Both the position numbers and the translations under genes were made by a program. A DNA stretch of 64,000 nt from Nesterenkonia sedimenti. GTDB taxonomy: Bacteria; Actinomycetota; Actinomycetes; Actinomycetales; Micrococcaceae. Positions 24,817 to 33,630 of this stretch are shown here, piece by piece; position 1 is the first letter of the stretch; each line of letters opens with the position of its first letter. Under the pieces are notes generated by a model. It was not told the origin of the DNA. It did not search any database and was given only the letters and a program-made list of their open reading frames with translations. The stretch is taken from contig NZ_JABAHY010000006.1 in assembly GCF_012641515.1 (NCBI RefSeq), positions 1 to 64,000 of the forward strand, in the 5' to 3' direction.

Positions 24817-25719
24817 TCAGCGGTCATTACTGACAATCGGAACCGGACCGGTGGCCAGCGGCGGCTGATCCCGGCGCCCGCCCCGCTGAGCCGCCGCCCC
24901 GGCCAGAACTACCAGGGCAATCCCCACACACTGAACCGGGGTGGGCATCTGGGTCAGGATGATCAGCCCCAGCAGCAGGGCCGCAGCCGGCTCCAGGGCC
25001 ATCAGGGTCCCGAAGGCCGTGGCGGTCATCCGGCGCAGGGCCGCCAACTCCAGAATGAACAGCAGCACCGGAGCCAGCAGGGCGAGCCCGGCGGCGATGG
25101 CCAGCACCTCCAGGGTGATCTGCCCGGAGGCCTGGGGGATCCCGAAAAAGGCAGCGGTCACCGCGGCAATCGGCAGGGTGATCGAGAGGATCCCGGAGCC
25201 CTCGAACTGATCACCCAAATACTGCAGCAGCACGATATAACCGCCCCAGCCGACCCCGGCCAGCAGGGCGAAACCGACACCCAGCATGTCGATCTCCCCG
25301 GCCCAGGGCTCAGTCACTAACACCACCCCGCCCAGGGCCAGCACCGGCCAGACCATCTTGGCCAGGCTGCCGCTGCGCAGCGCGGCCACAGTCAGCGGGC
25401 CCAGGAACTCAATGGCCACCGCGGTGCCCAGCGGGATCCGCTCGATGGCGGCCAGGAAGGCCACACTCATCGCCCCAATACAGGCACCCAGGGCCAGCAG
25501 CACCGGCACATCCCGTTTGCGGATCGCCCGCAGCGGGGGAGGGGCCAGCAGAATCATGAACAGCGCACCGATGCTCAGCCGCAGCCAGGCCGCACCACCG
25601 GGGCCGACCACGTCAATCAGCGGCACCGAGAGCGCCGAGGTCAGCTGCACGGCGAAGATCGCCACAATCGCCAGCATCCACGGCGGCCCCGGAATCCGGG
25701 TGAGGTGTTTGGCGATCAC
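24817..25719 (-). CDS. EamA/RhtA-like exporter
   Basis: A 300-residue, ten-helix DMT transporter resembling RhtA-type threonine/homoserine exporters (AFLAAIERIPLGTAVAIEFLGP region). It shares a 4-base overlap with the upstream B3/B4-domain gene; 57 bases separate it from the aldolase start. It probably exports an amino acid or analogue. Together with the second EamA protein of the operon it makes two exporters for one pathway. Confidence 0.87.
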   Translation of the reverse strand: MIAKHLTRIPGPPWMLAIVAIFAVQLTSALSVPLIDVVGPGGAAWLRLSIGALFMILLAPPPLRAIRKRDVPVLLALGACIGAMSVAFLAAIERIPLGTAVAIEFLGPLTVAALRSGSLAKMVWPVLALGGVVLVTEPWAGEIDMLGVGFALLAGVGWGGYIVLLQYLGDQFEGSGILSITLPIAAVTAAFFGIPQASGQITLEVLAIAAGLALLAPVLLFILELAALRRMTATAFGTLMALEPAAALLLGLIILTQMPTPVQCVGIALVVLAGAAAQRGGRRDQPPLATGPVPIVSNDR

Positions 25720-26453
25720 TTGCCCGCCCCGGCGTCGTCGTGGGTCAGCAGCCGGCGCTGGTTCCGCAGCCCCGGGCTGAAAGCCGCCAGCTGCTCCACC
25801 AGCTCATCGGCGGCAGTCTGCACCTCCTCAGTGCTCAACGGGTCCAGGGCGTCGAAGATGAACAGCGCCGCGGTGGTCTCCCCGGTCAGCTGGGTGCGGG
25901 TGCCCTGCCGCCAGTTCCAGCGCCGGCATGTCACCCCCGCCTCATCACACCAGATGACCTCACCGGGTTTGGGGTGATCCACCATCGGCTCCCCGCCGGC
26001 CATGGTCTCGAAGGGCTCCTCCCCGGTGGCGCGCAGTAGCCGCGGCGCACCCCGGTAGGCAGCCAGATCCTCCCCGCCCAGGGGAATCTGGTGGATCACC
26101 GAGAGCGCGTTATAAATATCGGTCAGCCGGTTGACCCGCGGCAGCCCCTGCTCGGCCCGGCGGATCAGGGCCTCAGCACTATTGCGGACCTTCTTCGGCT
26201 TCGCTCCGAAAGCACGGAAAGCCTCCTGCCAGGCCGCGATATGCGGCAGCTCGCCCACCGGCTGTTCGGCCAGGGCCAGGCGGGCAGAGTTCTCCGCCTC
26301 CTGCAGCAGCTGCTCACTGGCGGAGCCACTGGGACCAGGCTCAATCCCCTCCGCAACCAGCAGCAGGGCGCGGTAATCCGGGCGCAGCTCAAAGACACTG
26401 TCCTCAACAGTGGCCGAGGCCAGGAGATCGGCGAATGCGGGGGACAGGCTCAT
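25716..26453 (-). CDS. B3/B4 tRNA-editing domain protein
   Basis: A 245-residue free-standing B3/B4 domain. This is the domain that in phenylalanyl-tRNA synthetase beta subunits hydrolyses mischarged tRNA. Recognisable stretches are AWQEAFRAFGAKPKKVRNSAEAL near 75-97 and IYNALSVIHQIPLGGEDL near 113-130. Stand-alone versions may remove wrong amino acids from tRNA or bind free amino acids. It overlaps both neighbours by 4 bases within the XRE-cupin operon. Confidence 0.85.
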   Translation of the reverse strand: MSLSPAFADLLASATVEDSVFELRPDYRALLLVAEGIEPGPSGSASEQLLQEAENSARLALAEQPVGELPHIAAWQEAFRAFGAKPKKVRNSAEALIRRAEQGLPRVNRLTDIYNALSVIHQIPLGGEDLAAYRGAPRLLRATGEEPFETMAGGEPMVDHPKPGEVIWCDEAGVTCRRWNWRQGTRTQLTGETTAALFIFDALDPLSTEEVQTAADELVEQLAAFSPGLRNQRRLLTHDDAGAGK

Positions 26454-27046
26454 GAGTGCATCTCCTTCGGCTGGAGGGTCGCGGCTGGTTCGTAGACGGT
26501 CAGGGCGAACCGCACCGGCTCCTCACCCTGATTGCTGTAGGTATGCGGCGCATCCCCGGGGAAGGACAGCGAATCCCCGGCGGCGAGATCATAGGCGTGC
26601 TCGCCGACCTCAATGCGCAGCGCCCCGGCCAGCACATGCAGCAACTCCTTGGTCCCGGTGGAATGGGCGGTGCTGGAGTGGCGCTCGCCGGGCTGCAGAT
26701 GCCAGTCCCATAGTTCGACGACGCCGGGGGCCCGGGTATGGGCCGCCAGAATTCCCTCGCCGCCCTGCTCACCTCGCCAGAGCACCGGGGCCTCACCGGC
26801 GGGAGTGTGCTTGACCTCGGGGGCCGGGGGTTCGACCAGGGCCGGCAGTCCCACACCCAGGGCCTCACTGAGTTTCAGCAGGGTGCTGATGCTGGGATTG
26901 GCCGAGGCCTGCTCCACATTGATCAGCATCCGTCGGCTGATCCCGGCATGTTCTACCAGCTGCTCCAGGGTCCAGCCCCGGGCCTGGCGGTGCTCCCGAA
27001 CCCGGGAGCCGATAGCCCGCGCCAACGCCTCATCGTTTTGCACCAT
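26450..27046 (-). CDS. XRE-family regulator with cupin domain
   Basis: 198 residues. An N-terminal Cro/C1-type HTH (ARAIGSRVREHRQARGW, then LVEHAGISRRMLINVEQ) is followed by a cupin beta-barrel at about 110-185 (ELLHVLAGALRIEVG; SFPGDAPHTYSN), which normally binds a small effector. The ATG at 27046 (MVQNDEALARAIG) is favoured over 27064, and the promoter -10 lies only 9-10 bases upstream, so the message is nearly leaderless. It is the first gene of the five-gene operon and probably represses it. Confidence 0.87.
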   Translation of the reverse strand: MVQNDEALARAIGSRVREHRQARGWTLEQLVEHAGISRRMLINVEQASANPSISTLLKLSEALGVGLPALVEPPAPEVKHTPAGEAPVLWRGEQGGEGILAAHTRAPGVVELWDWHLQPGERHSSTAHSTGTKELLHVLAGALRIEVGEHAYDLAAGDSLSFPGDAPHTYSNQGEEPVRFALTVYEPAATLQPKEMHS

Positions 27047-27055
27047 GAGTGCAGC

Positions 27056-27083
27056 ATAATGCATCCCGGGGTGCAGGATGCAA
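27056..27083 (-). promoter_or_regulatory. Promoter and operator of XRE-cupin operon
   Basis: On the minus strand a -35 TTGCAT (27078-27083) and a -10 CATTAT (27056-27061) are spaced 16 bases. The inverted repeat GCATCC-N9-GGATGC (27061-27081) fills the spacer, as expected for a repressor site. Transcription would begin only a few bases before the start codon. Confidence 0.5.
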
Positions 27084-27107
27084 CACCGGGGTCAGCCCAA
27101 ACGGTTT

Positions 27108-27169
27108 TGCATTGAGCTGTTGACTTTGCAGACAGCTATAGCCCTATGAAAAGTCAACAGCTCCATGCA
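27108..27169. repeat. 20-base inverted repeat with 22-base loop
   Basis: The left arm 27108-27127 (TGCATTGAGCTGTTGACTTT) and the right arm 27150-27169 match in 19 of 20 positions. The loop contains the palindrome GCTATAGC. It lies between the AhpD-like gene stop (27196) and the XRE-cupin promoter. It may terminate ahpD transcription or be a large operator. No U-run follows. Confidence 0.6.
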
Positions 27170-27195
27170 TTTTGGCCGGGATGAAGTCGAGCAGC

Positions 27196-27537
27196 TCAGT
27201 CTTCTGCGTGCCGGTGGTGGTCGGCCACCTGGAAAGCAATCCGCCCGTGGGTGAAAGCGCCGCCTGCGCGCAGGGCCGCAGCAACCCAGGAAGCCTCGGC
27301 CAGCTCGGCGTCAGTCGCCCCGGCATCTACGGCGGCCTTGGTGTGGCCCTCAATGCAGAACTCGCACTGGGTGGTCAGAGCAACGCCGACGGCAATCAGC
27401 TCCAGGTATTTCCGGGGCACCTCGCGGTCCTCGGAGAAGATTGCGCCGTTGAGCTCACCCCAGATCTTATTCACATCCGGGGTGTGCTTCTTATAGATCC
27501 GGCCGTATGCGCGGGAGTCCTCAGAAGGGGTAGCCAT
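27196..27537 (-). CDS. AhpD-like carboxymuconolactone decarboxylase family protein
   Basis: A 113-residue helical protein with the redox motif CEFCIEGH near 58-65 (CxxC plus His), the signature of AhpD-type proteins that pass electrons to peroxiredoxins or use a peroxidatic cysteine. AAAGGAGA sits at a good distance before the ATG. It is a single gene, probably for peroxide or thiol stress. Confidence 0.87.
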   Translation of the reverse strand: MATPSEDSRAYGRIYKKHTPDVNKIWGELNGAIFSEDREVPRKYLELIAVGVALTTQCEFCIEGHTKAAVDAGATDAELAEASWVAAALRAGGAFTHGRIAFQVADHHRHAED

Positions 27538-27717
27538 GGTTCTCCTTTGATCGGTGAGTTGTGCTGATGCCCCAAGGGGTGGGGTCAGGTTTCACTCTAG
27601 GGCGGCTGCCAAGACTCCTGACAGCAGTATTTCCCCCTGTGGCAATCACCGGCATGATGGTGCCCAGACCAAGACCACCCGCAGGCCGCCGAACCGCACC
27701 GGAAAGGACCACCCCAC

Positions 27718-28572
27718 GTGTCACCTCTGATCAGCCCGGAGCAGCTGCGCGAGCTCATCGACACCGATCCCACCAGCCTGCGCATCCTCGATGTGCGCTG
27801 GCGGCTGGACCGCCCCGACGGTCACCCCGAGTACCTCGAAGGCCACCTCCCCGGTGCGGTCTATGTGGACCTCGACCATGAGCTGGCTGAACACGGCCGA
27901 CCCGCCACCGAAGGCCGCCACCCCCTGCCCAGCGCACAGACCCTGCAGGAGGCCGCCCGCCGCTGGGGCATCAACCCCGGGGACACTGTGGTGGTCTACG
28001 ACGATGTCAACAACACTGCCGCCGCCCGGGCTTGGTGGCTGCTGAAACATGCACAGAATCCCGATGATGGCCCCGGCCTGGATATCCGAGTCCTCGACGG
28101 CGCCCTGACCGGCTGGAAAGCTGCCGGCTACGCATTAGAAACCGGGGAGGTCACCCCGGAGACGGGTGCCATCAGCATCGGTGAGGGCTATGCCCGGCGG
28201 ATAAATATCGACGATGCCGCCGCCTTCCCCGAACAGGGGACCCTGCTGGATGTGCGGGCACCGGAACGCTACCGCGGAGAACATGAGCCCATGGACCCCA
28301 AGGCAGGACATATCCCCGGTGCGGTCAACGCCCCCACCGGCGGCAATGTGGACGATCAGGGCAGGTTCCTCTCCCCGGAGCAGCTGCGGGAACGTTTCCT
28401 CAGCCTTGGGGTCGACCCTGAGAAACCGGTGGCCAGCTACTGCGGTTCCGGGATCACCGCATCTCATTCAACCCTCGCCCTGGAACTGGCCGGCTTCGAC
28501 GCCGTGCTCTACCCCGGGTCCTTCAGCGAATGGTCCAACCACCAGGACCGCCCCGTAGCCTCCGGCGAATAG
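27718..28572 (+). CDS. sseA: Thiosulfate/3-mercaptopyruvate sulfurtransferase
   Basis: 284 residues, two tandem rhodanese domains (about 1-135 and 150-280). The second domain carries the active-site loop CGSGITAS with its catalytic cysteine near residue 241, a sequence typical of 3-mercaptopyruvate sulfurtransferases. The first domain is the inactive structural half. GTG start at 27718, with GGAAAGGA upstream. It transfers sulfur to thiols or cyanide. Monocistronic, with a small membrane-protein gene 61 bases downstream. Confidence 0.88.
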   Translation: MSPLISPEQLRELIDTDPTSLRILDVRWRLDRPDGHPEYLEGHLPGAVYVDLDHELAEHGRPATEGRHPLPSAQTLQEAARRWGINPGDTVVVYDDVNNTAAARAWWLLKHAQNPDDGPGLDIRVLDGALTGWKAAGYALETGEVTPETGAISIGEGYARRINIDDAAAFPEQGTLLDVRAPERYRGEHEPMDPKAGHIPGAVNAPTGGNVDDQGRFLSPEQLRERFLSLGVDPEKPVASYCGSGITASHSTLALELAGFDAVLYPGSFSEWSNHQDRPVASGE

Positions 28573-28633
28573 TTATCCACAATCGCCGGAGGGCGGCCAT
28601 GACATTGTCAGGATTCTTGGCCACAATGGGGCC

Positions 28634-29176
28634 ATGACCGATGAGCGCCACGACCGGCCCAGCTGGTACACCGGGGTCCCGAATACCGGGGCCTCCGAAG
28701 CAGGCTCCCCAGAAGCCCTCGCACCCGGCGGGCCTACCTCGCGCCCGCGCACTGCCGCTGAAGCCGGCGGCTACGGCATCGGTCCCAGCCACGGCCGCGG
28801 CCACGCCAACTTCCGGCCATCCCCGGCCTATGACCGCCCCCGCTACGGCAGTGGCTACGAGGATTCCTACGCCAACCCCTACGGGCCGGGCCACCCTTCC
28901 TATACCCCCGGTGTCGACAGCCTCGAGGCCATGGCCTTCGAACGCGAACGCCGAGCCCGCGAACACGCCAATACCGCCCTGGTCCTGGGTATCGTCGGGC
29001 TCTTCGTCTTCGGGTTCATCCTCGGGCCGATGGCCATCTGGCAGGCCGCCAAAGCCCGCAGCATGGGCTACGACTCCGCAGCCCCTATGGTCCTGGGTGT
29101 CATCGCCACCGTCTGGGCCTTCTCCGGCTGGTGGATTTTCCTCTTCTTCATCATCGGGATCATCGCCGCCATCTAG
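28634..29176 (+). CDS. DUF4190-type small membrane protein
   Basis: 180 residues. The first 105 are Pro/Gly/Tyr-rich and disordered. Two membrane helices follow (about 116-138 and 155-178), joined by a conserved-looking loop IWQAAKARSMG, as in the DUF4190 family of actinobacterial membrane proteins. Function unknown. Confidence 0.7.
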   Translation: MTDERHDRPSWYTGVPNTGASEAGSPEALAPGGPTSRPRTAAEAGGYGIGPSHGRGHANFRPSPAYDRPRYGSGYEDSYANPYGPGHPSYTPGVDSLEAMAFERERRAREHANTALVLGIVGLFVFGFILGPMAIWQAAKARSMGYDSAAPMVLGVIATVWAFSGWWIFLFFIIGIIAAI

Positions 29177-29252
29177 CCCTTCCCAGGGCCTCTCCCCGGT
29201 GTGACAACACCTTTTGCCGGGGCACCTCTGCGTTAACACTGTTGTCATAAAA

Positions 29253-29268
29253 CGTGACCTGTGCCACT
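29253..29268 (+). promoter_or_regulatory. Degenerate CRP/GlxR-like half-palindrome
   Basis: CGTGACCTGTGCCACT resembles the TGTGA-N6-TCACA site but with mismatches in both arms. It lies about 40 bases before the GAF-LytTR regulator gene. GGCACCCAAA follows at 29274-29283 and recurs at 33036-33045 behind the better site in front of the PQQ genes. The remaining 29177-29304 interval holds AT-rich promoter-like DNA around 29231-29252. Confidence 0.35.
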
Positions 29269-29304
29269 CTTAAGGCACCCAAATGATGCAGAGGCGGCCC
29301 AAAG

Positions 29305-30717
29305 ATGACCACTTCTCACCTACTACCAACCCCTCCGGAGAAGGAGGAGGCGATCTACGGCGCCTGGGAACGCTTTGTGCGAGGTGAGAACGAGATCAGC
29401 GGCGTCCGCCCCGAGGTCGCCCTCTCCTGGCAGCGCAGCCGCGACCAATACCAAGTAGACCCCTTCCTAGCCGAAGCCCCAGCCGCAGTCAGCGATGTCA
29501 CCCACTCCCTTGAACACGATGTCGTCTTCTCCGAACTCGGCTTCCGGGCAGCGGCCATGGTCAACGAGGTCGCCGGACTCAGTGGGGTCATCACCATCGC
29601 CGATGCCAACGGCCGGATCCTCTCCGAATGGGGCGATAAAGAAACCCACCGGATGGGCGCAGAGGCCGGACTGGCCCCCTGGCGCTGCTGGTCAGAACGA
29701 GCCGTGGGCACCAATGGCATGGGCACCGCATTGGAGAACCCCCGCGCCGTCGTCGTCCGTCGTCAAGAACACTGGTGCCAGGCCTTCCACGACTGGTCCT
29801 GCGCAGCCGCCGCCGTCCGCGATGCCGTCACCAAAGCGCCTATCGCAGTGCTGAACATCTCCTGCTGGCGCCGCGAACTGCCCGCCTCCACCACCACCTG
29901 GCTGCGCAATGTCACCACCCACACCCAGAGCATGCTGCGCACCCGAGCCCGCGACGGCGGGGCCGAACTGCTCGCCGTCTTCCACCACGAACGCAGCCAC
30001 ACCCCCGCCCCACTGGCAGCAGTAGACACCGCAGGCCGCGTCGTCGTCGCCGATGAGGCCGCCGCCGTCCTGCTGGGGGTACCCGCAGAGGCCGCCGCCG
30101 TGGACCCCGCAGTGCGCTGGAATCCCCAGCTGCCCGAACTCATCCGCGCGGCCAAATACGCCACCGAACGCGCCGGCCACGATCCCGACTGGGCCGGCTC
30201 CACCCAGATCTGCACCCACCTCGCCGATGACCCCACCCCGGTCTGCATCCGCCCGGTCTTCCAATACGGCAATCTGGTGGGCCACCTGGTGACCTTCACA
30301 GAGTCCGACGACGAACAGCTCCCCGGAGAAGCCCCACGCCCCGCCGCAACCCCACCAGCCGCCGGCGGCAACGGCGGTCAACCACACCGGGTGATCGGCC
30401 AACGCGAAAACCGCATGGTCCTGATGCCCGGAGAGTCAGTGATGCTGGCCGAAACCGAAGGAAACGACGTCTGGCTCACCACTGACCAGGGGCGACTCCA
30501 AGCCGCAGCCACCAGCCTCGACAAACTCGACTACGAACTCAGCGCCCTCGGCTTCCTGCGCGTGCACCGCCGGTATGTGGTCAACCTCAACCGGGTCCAG
30601 GAAGTCGAACGGCGCGATAAAGGCGAACTGTTCCTCGTCATGGACGACCCCAAAGCCACAATGGTCCCCGTCTCCCGCCGCAACACCCGCGCGGTCCGCC
30701 AGGCCCTGGGGATATAG
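29305..30717 (+). CDS. GAF-LytTR transcriptional regulator
   Basis: 470 residues. Residues 30-215 match the N-terminal sensor part of AcoR-type activators, with a GAF domain (AVGTNGMGTALE at 133-144; HWCQAFHDWSCAAAAV at 156-171). Residues about 235-335 are PAS-like. The AAA+ and Fis domains of AcoR are absent. Instead residues 365-468 form a LytTR DNA-binding domain (FLRVHRRYVVNLNRV at 417-431). It probably senses an alcohol-derived or redox signal and activates the katG and PQQ genes that follow; katG starts 24 bases downstream. The function assignment is inferred from position. Confidence 0.82.
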   Translation: MTTSHLLPTPPEKEEAIYGAWERFVRGENEISGVRPEVALSWQRSRDQYQVDPFLAEAPAAVSDVTHSLEHDVVFSELGFRAAAMVNEVAGLSGVITIADANGRILSEWGDKETHRMGAEAGLAPWRCWSERAVGTNGMGTALENPRAVVVRRQEHWCQAFHDWSCAAAAVRDAVTKAPIAVLNISCWRRELPASTTTWLRNVTTHTQSMLRTRARDGGAELLAVFHHERSHTPAPLAAVDTAGRVVVADEAAAVLLGVPAEAAAVDPAVRWNPQLPELIRAAKYATERAGHDPDWAGSTQICTHLADDPTPVCIRPVFQYGNLVGHLVTFTESDDEQLPGEAPRPAATPPAAGGNGGQPHRVIGQRENRMVLMPGESVMLAETEGNDVWLTTDQGRLQAAATSLDKLDYELSALGFLRVHRRYVVNLNRVQEVERRDKGELFLVMDDPKATMVPVSRRNTRAVRQALGI

Positions 30718-30741
30718 GGGAACCAGGTTGGAGGACACCAG

Positions 30742-32949
30742 ATGGCCCAGAACCCCGATGCCTATATCGACAAGACCTACGACCAGGCCCTGAACGCCCG
30801 GCGGGACACCACAGAGACCCCCGTCGGAGTGCGCCTGGACCTCACCATCCTGCAGCAGCCCCTGGGCGGGACCAGCCCCTTTGAGCAGGACTTCGACTAC
30901 CCGGCGGCCTTCGAGACCATCGACCTCGAGGAACTCGCCGCCGATATCGACGACATCCTGACCACCTCCCAGGACTGGTGGCCGGCCGACTACGGCCACT
31001 ACGGGCCACTGATCCTGCGGATGGCCTGGCACTGTGCCGGCACCTACCGGATCGGCGATGGCCGCGGAGGCGCCAATGGGGGTATGCAGCGCTTCCCGCC
31101 CCTGAACAGCTGGCCGGATAACCGCAACCTCGACAAAGCCCGCCGGCTGCTCTGGCCGGTGAAACAGAAATACGGCCGCCGGCTCTCCTGGGCCGATCTC
31201 ATGGTCTTCGCCGGCAACCGAGCCCTGGAATCCATGGGCTTTGCCACCTTCGGCTTCGCCGGCGGACGCATCGACGCCTGGGGCCCCGATGAGACCTACT
31301 GGGGACCGGAGAAGACCATGCTCACAGACCAGCGGCACAGCGGAGTCCGGGAGCTCGACGAACCCCTGGCCGCCAGCGAAATGGGGCTGATCTATGTCGA
31401 CCCCCAGGGGCCGGGAACCCAGCCCGATCCAATCGCCGCAGCCAAGGAGATCCGGCAGACCTTCGCCCGGATGGGCATGAACGACGAGGAGACCGTGGCC
31501 CTGATCGCCGGCGGGCACACCTTCGGCAAAACCCACGGCAAAGCCGATCCCGTCGAATCCCTAGGCCCAGAACCCGAGGCAGCCCCCATGGAGGCCCAAG
31601 GCCTGGGCTGGCAGTGCACCCACGGCTGCGGAAAAGGGCACGACGCCGTGGGCACCGGACTCGAAGGCATCTGGACCAAAACCCCCACCCAATGGGACAA
31701 CAGCTTCCTCGAGACCCTCTTCGGCTACGAATGGGATGTGGAACTCAGCCCCGCCGGCCAATGGCAATGGGTGCCCAGCAACGGGGAGGGAACCGGGACA
31801 GTCCCCGATCCCTTCGACCCCGAGACCACCCACCACCCCACCATGCTCACCACGGACCTCGCCCTGGCCGAGGACCCCGACTACCGGGAGATCGCCCACC
31901 GGTTCCTGCACCACCCAGCAGAATTCGCCGACAGCTTCGCCCGCGCCTGGTTCAAACTCACCCATATCGATATGGGCCCCCGCCACCAGTACCGCGGCCG
32001 GCTGGCACCGGCGAAACCCCTGGACTGGCAGGAACCCGACTACAACCCCGAGGGCCAGGCGCTCCCTGAGGATGCCATCAGCGAGATCAGCCAGCGGCTC
32101 CTCGACTGCGGGCTCACCCGCGCCCAACTGGTCCGCACCGCCTGGGCGGCAGCAGCCACCTACCGGCACAGCGACCGCCGCGGCGGCACCAATGGGGCAC
32201 GACTGCGCCTGAGCCCCCAATGCGACTGGGAGGTCAATAACCCCGAGGAGCTCAAGGCAGTACTCGCCGTCCTCGAGGATCTCCTGCAGACCCTCCGCGG
32301 CACAGTGGACGGGGCCCAGAACCTCTCGATGGCAGACCTCATTGTCATCGGTGGCTACGCCGCCATCGAAGCCGCAGCCGCCGAGGCCGGCCACCAGATC
32401 CCGGTGCGCTTCCAGCCCGGCCGCACCGACCTCACCGAGGACGACCCCCACAACACGGACCCCCTATGGGCCGCGGTGCTGGAACCCAGTGCCGATGGAT
32501 TCCGCAACTACCCCGAACGACAGGAGCAGGCCACCGAAGCCCTGCCGGTGGAATACCAGCTGATCGATCAGGCCCAACAGCTCTGCCTCGACGCCGCCGA
32601 ACTCACTGCACTCATCGGCGGGATGCGCGTGCTCGGAGCCACCTACCGGGACCTCCCACACGGGGTCCTGACCCACGCCCCGGGCCGGCTGACCAACGCC
32701 TTCTTCAGCAACCTCCTCGACCCCGATGTCTACTGGGAACCCGCCCCGGAGAACTCCCCGGCCGACTACCACGGCATCTGCGGCAGAACCGCCGAGGTCA
32801 TCTGGACCGCCAGCCGGGTCGACCTACTGTTCACCAGCCACCGCGGCCTGCGAACTCTCGCCGAGGACTACGCCTACGACGACGCCGAAGAACGCTTCGT
32901 CCAGGACTTCGCCGCCGCCTGGCACAAAGTCATGACGCTGGGTCTCTAA
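30742..32949 (+). CDS. katG: Catalase-peroxidase
   Basis: A 735-residue bifunctional haem enzyme of full length. The distal site is Arg93-Trp96-His97 ([12 protein letters not shown]). The Met244-Tyr218-Trp96 adduct needed for catalase activity is complete, and the proximal haem ligand is His259 in [10 protein letters not shown]. The C-terminal inactive repeat is present. It removes H2O2 in the cytoplasm. It lies between the GAF-LytTR gene and the PQQ genes, which suggests protection against peroxide made during alcohol oxidation, an inference. Ribosome binding site GGAGGA. Confidence 0.95.
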   Translation: MAQNPDAYIDKTYDQALNARRDTTETPVGVRLDLTILQQPLGGTSPFEQDFDYPAAFETIDLEELAADIDDILTTSQDWWPADYGHYGPLILRMAWHCAGTYRIGDGRGGANGGMQRFPPLNSWPDNRNLDKARRLLWPVKQKYGRRLSWADLMVFAGNRALESMGFATFGFAGGRIDAWGPDETYWGPEKTMLTDQRHSGVRELDEPLAASEMGLIYVDPQGPGTQPDPIAAAKEIRQTFARMGMNDEETVALIAGGHTFGKTHGKADPVESLGPEPEAAPMEAQGLGWQCTHGCGKGHDAVGTGLEGIWTKTPTQWDNSFLETLFGYEWDVELSPAGQWQWVPSNGEGTGTVPDPFDPETTHHPTMLTTDLALAEDPDYREIAHRFLHHPAEFADSFARAWFKLTHIDMGPRHQYRGRLAPAKPLDWQEPDYNPEGQALPEDAISEISQRLLDCGLTRAQLVRTAWAAAATYRHSDRRGGTNGARLRLSPQCDWEVNNPEELKAVLAVLEDLLQTLRGTVDGAQNLSMADLIVIGGYAAIEAAAAEAGHQIPVRFQPGRTDLTEDDPHNTDPLWAAVLEPSADGFRNYPERQEQATEALPVEYQLIDQAQQLCLDAAELTALIGGMRVLGATYRDLPHGVLTHAPGRLTNAFFSNLLDPDVYWEPAPENSPADYHGICGRTAEVIWTASRVDLLFTSHRGLRTLAEDYAYDDAEERFVQDFAAAWHKVMTLGL

Positions 32950-32992
32950 CGGCTGTCACGCCGCCGTCGTCGTTCCCCGTCACAGACCAGAG

Positions 32993-33008
32993 TGTGACCT
33001 GCGTCACG
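32993..33008 (+). promoter_or_regulatory. CRP/GlxR-type site before the PQQ genes
   Basis: TGTGACCTGCGTCACG matches the corynebacterial GlxR palindrome TGTGA-N6-TCACA at all but the last base. It lies about 145 bases before the cupredoxin-like gene, in the 200-base gap after katG that holds no gene. cAMP-dependent control by carbon source is likely. Confidence 0.65.
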
Positions 33009-33150
33009 GTGAGCGGTCCTATTGCGAGGGTGAACGGCACCCAAAACGAGCTGGACGGTGGGCCCTGTTGGCAGCCTCTCCAAGTGCCTAGCGTTAGGGG
33101 CAATTCGAAGGCGCACCCAGGAAAAAACACACTCAAGGAGGCGATGTCCG

Positions 33151-33630
33151 ATGACCATGTCGGACGTACCAACTGACCTAGTCCGAGACCTCGGACTGGA
33201 CCAACAGAATGCAGCAACGATCGGTCAGGTGCTGGGCACCGGGTCGATCGCCGAGGCCACCGTCCGCGATGACGGCACTATGGAGGCCACCATTCGGATC
33301 AGGGAAGATTCGATGAGTTGGGATCCGGCCGTGCTGGTTATGCCACGCGGCGGCGAAATCGAACTCACCGTCATCAACGATGACAAGAACACTCACGCCT
33401 GCCTACTGCCCAGCAACGGGGACCAGAAGTTCCTATGGCTGCTGAACCACTCCAAAGGCAAGGCCACACTCACCCTCGACGGCCCCGGCTACTACTGGTA
33501 CAGCTCCCCGGGCGGAAATGACGAAGGCCGCGGGCTCACCGCAGCCATCGTCGTCCAGGGTGAAGTGCCGCCCGAGGCTCGGCTAGACCGGCCCGAGCAG
33601 CCCCGCCCCACCAAGGAGGACAACTCATGA
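33151..33630 (+). CDS. Cupredoxin-fold protein lacking copper ligands
   Basis: 159 residues, no signal peptide. Residues 55-137 look like a cupredoxin beta-sandwich: VLVMPRGGEIELTVIN, NTHACLL with His82, and GPGYYWYSSPGG to the end of the last strand. In true cupredoxins the last loop supplies Cys, His and Met ligands; here these positions hold Ser, Gly and Arg, so a type 1 copper site is not expected. AAGGAGG at 33135-33141 fixes the ATG at 33151. Its stop overlaps the PQQ dehydrogenase ATG (ATGA), so the two proteins are probably partners. Confidence 0.7.
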   Translation: MTMSDVPTDLVRDLGLDQQNAATIGQVLGTGSIAEATVRDDGTMEATIRIREDSMSWDPAVLVMPRGGEIELTVINDDKNTHACLLPSNGDQKFLWLLNHSKGKATLTLDGPGYYWYSSPGGNDEGRGLTAAIVVQGEVPPEARLDRPEQPRPTKEDNS

